A stretch of 13,592 nt of DNA from Geodermatophilaceae bacterium (GTDB lineage Bacteria; Actinomycetota; Actinomycetes; Mycobacteriales; Geodermatophilaceae), in NCBI GenBank assembly GCA_013811975.1, contig JACCUF010000078.1, positions 1 to 13,592 of the forward strand, read 5' to 3'. Position numbers and translations under genes: made by a program. Positions 13,238-13,592 of this stretch are shown here, piece by piece (the first letter of the stretch is position 1; every line of letters starts with the position of its first letter). The notes under the pieces are model-generated. The model was not told the DNA's origin. It did not search any database and saw nothing but the letters and a program-made list of their open reading frames with translations.

Positions 13238-13256
13238 ACTTGTCAGCCCGACAAGT
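13238..13256 (+). terminator. Hairpin after the membrane-protein gene
   Basis: ACTTGTC (13238-13244), 5-nt loop AGCCC, GACAAGT (13250-13256) form a 7-bp perfect stem 11 nt past the stop at 13227. No T-run follows. It is plausible as an actinobacterial-style terminator. Confidence 0.45.
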
Positions 13257-13305
13257 CGATAGTTCAGACCTCCCGATTCTCATGAGAAGGGACGCTCCGA
13301 TGCGA

Positions 13306-13311
13306 TACGGT
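13306..13311 (+). promoter_or_regulatory. -10 box for the leaderless 3'-end ORF
   Basis: TACGGT lies 7 nt before the GTG at 13319 (next ATG 13325), with no Shine-Dalgarno sequence. The arrangement matches the other leaderless genes in the window. Confidence 0.4.
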
Positions 13312-13318
13312 CGCGCGC

Positions 13319-13592
13319 GTGTCGATGCCTCCTAACCAACCGCCGGTGGGCGGATATCCTCAGTCCGGCGATGGCGGGTAAAACCCCCAAGGCGGGCAAC
13401 CGGGTTCGGGTGGCCAGTCCCAGAGCGGATGGGCTGCCGATCCGACCCAGCAGTACGGGCAGCCGCCCTATGGTGACCCGTCAGGCGGGTACCAGCCGAC
13501 CCAGCAATTTCCCCAGCCGCAGCCCGGCTACGGCGAGCCGGCCCCGACGTGGGGCCAGCCGGTCGGCTACGCGAGTCAGGGCGGCTATGGCG
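13319..13592 (+). pseudogene. Gly/Pro/Gln-rich ORF interrupted by TAA, partial at window edge
   Basis: From the GTG at 13319 (or ATG 13325) the frame reads MPPNQPPVGGYPQSGDGG, then meets TAA at 13379-13381. It then stays open to the window end with the same composition (NPQGGQ, QQYGQPPYGDPSGGYQ, GQPVGYASQGGYG). A single C-to-T change of CAA would explain the stop. No in-frame ATG, GTG or TTG is found soon after the stop. The composition resembles the N-terminal region of the preceding membrane protein, so this is probably a tandem relative whose membrane helix lies beyond the window. Sequencing error is possible. The leaderless TACGGT start upstream argues the 5' end is real. Confidence 0.5.

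Overview
The window is chromosomal DNA from a high-GC Gram-positive bacterium of the Actinomycetota. The evidence is the strong G/C bias at third codon positions, frequent GTG starts, several TANNNT -10 boxes lying 6-9 nt before a start codon (leaderless genes), and gene content and order recalling Mycobacterium tuberculosis Rv1084-Rv1098c. That order is DUF255 thioredoxin-like protein, hemolysin-III protein, short Z-isoprenyl diphosphate synthase, PIN-PhoH2 and class II fumarase. The synteny is from memory, not from a search. No rRNA, tRNA, CRISPR array, insertion sequence or phage gene is visible.

Left part (1-5546). A YyaL/DUF255 protein is followed by a 175-aa protein with a C-terminal ribbon-helix-helix (RHH) DNA-binding domain. 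Its leader carries three GTAATC boxes at an exact 8-bp period. Next comes a zinc-type alcohol dehydrogenase that has lost one catalytic zinc ligand, then a shrunken flavin-monooxygenase-like ORF. On the minus strand lie hemolysin III and, downstream of it, a small P-loop kinase whose last ~22 codons are frameshifted.

Middle (5547-9263). Divergently from hemolysin III runs a plus-strand set: a short-chain cis-prenyltransferase, an HExxPGHH (DUF885-like) putative metallohydrolase, a translationally coupled two-helix membrane protein, and PIN-PhoH2.

Right part (9264-13592). A cupin/MarR two-gene unit sits behind a promoter framed by a 10-bp inverted repeat. Then comes a decayed relic of an AbiEi/DUF559-type protein (minus strand), fumarase C (minus strand), and divergently a Gly/Pro/Gln-rich single-pass membrane protein. 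The window ends in a second Gly/Pro/Gln-rich reading frame, interrupted by a TAA at codon 21 and cut by the window edge.

I see no complete, clearly new multi-gene system. The best leads are the 8-bp-period operator in front of the RHH protein, the MarR/cupin operator, and a cluster of eroded or mutated genes (FMO fragment, frameshifted kinase, AbiEi relic, stop-interrupted last ORF, Cys-to-Gly dehydrogenase). The single-base lesions could also be assembly errors.
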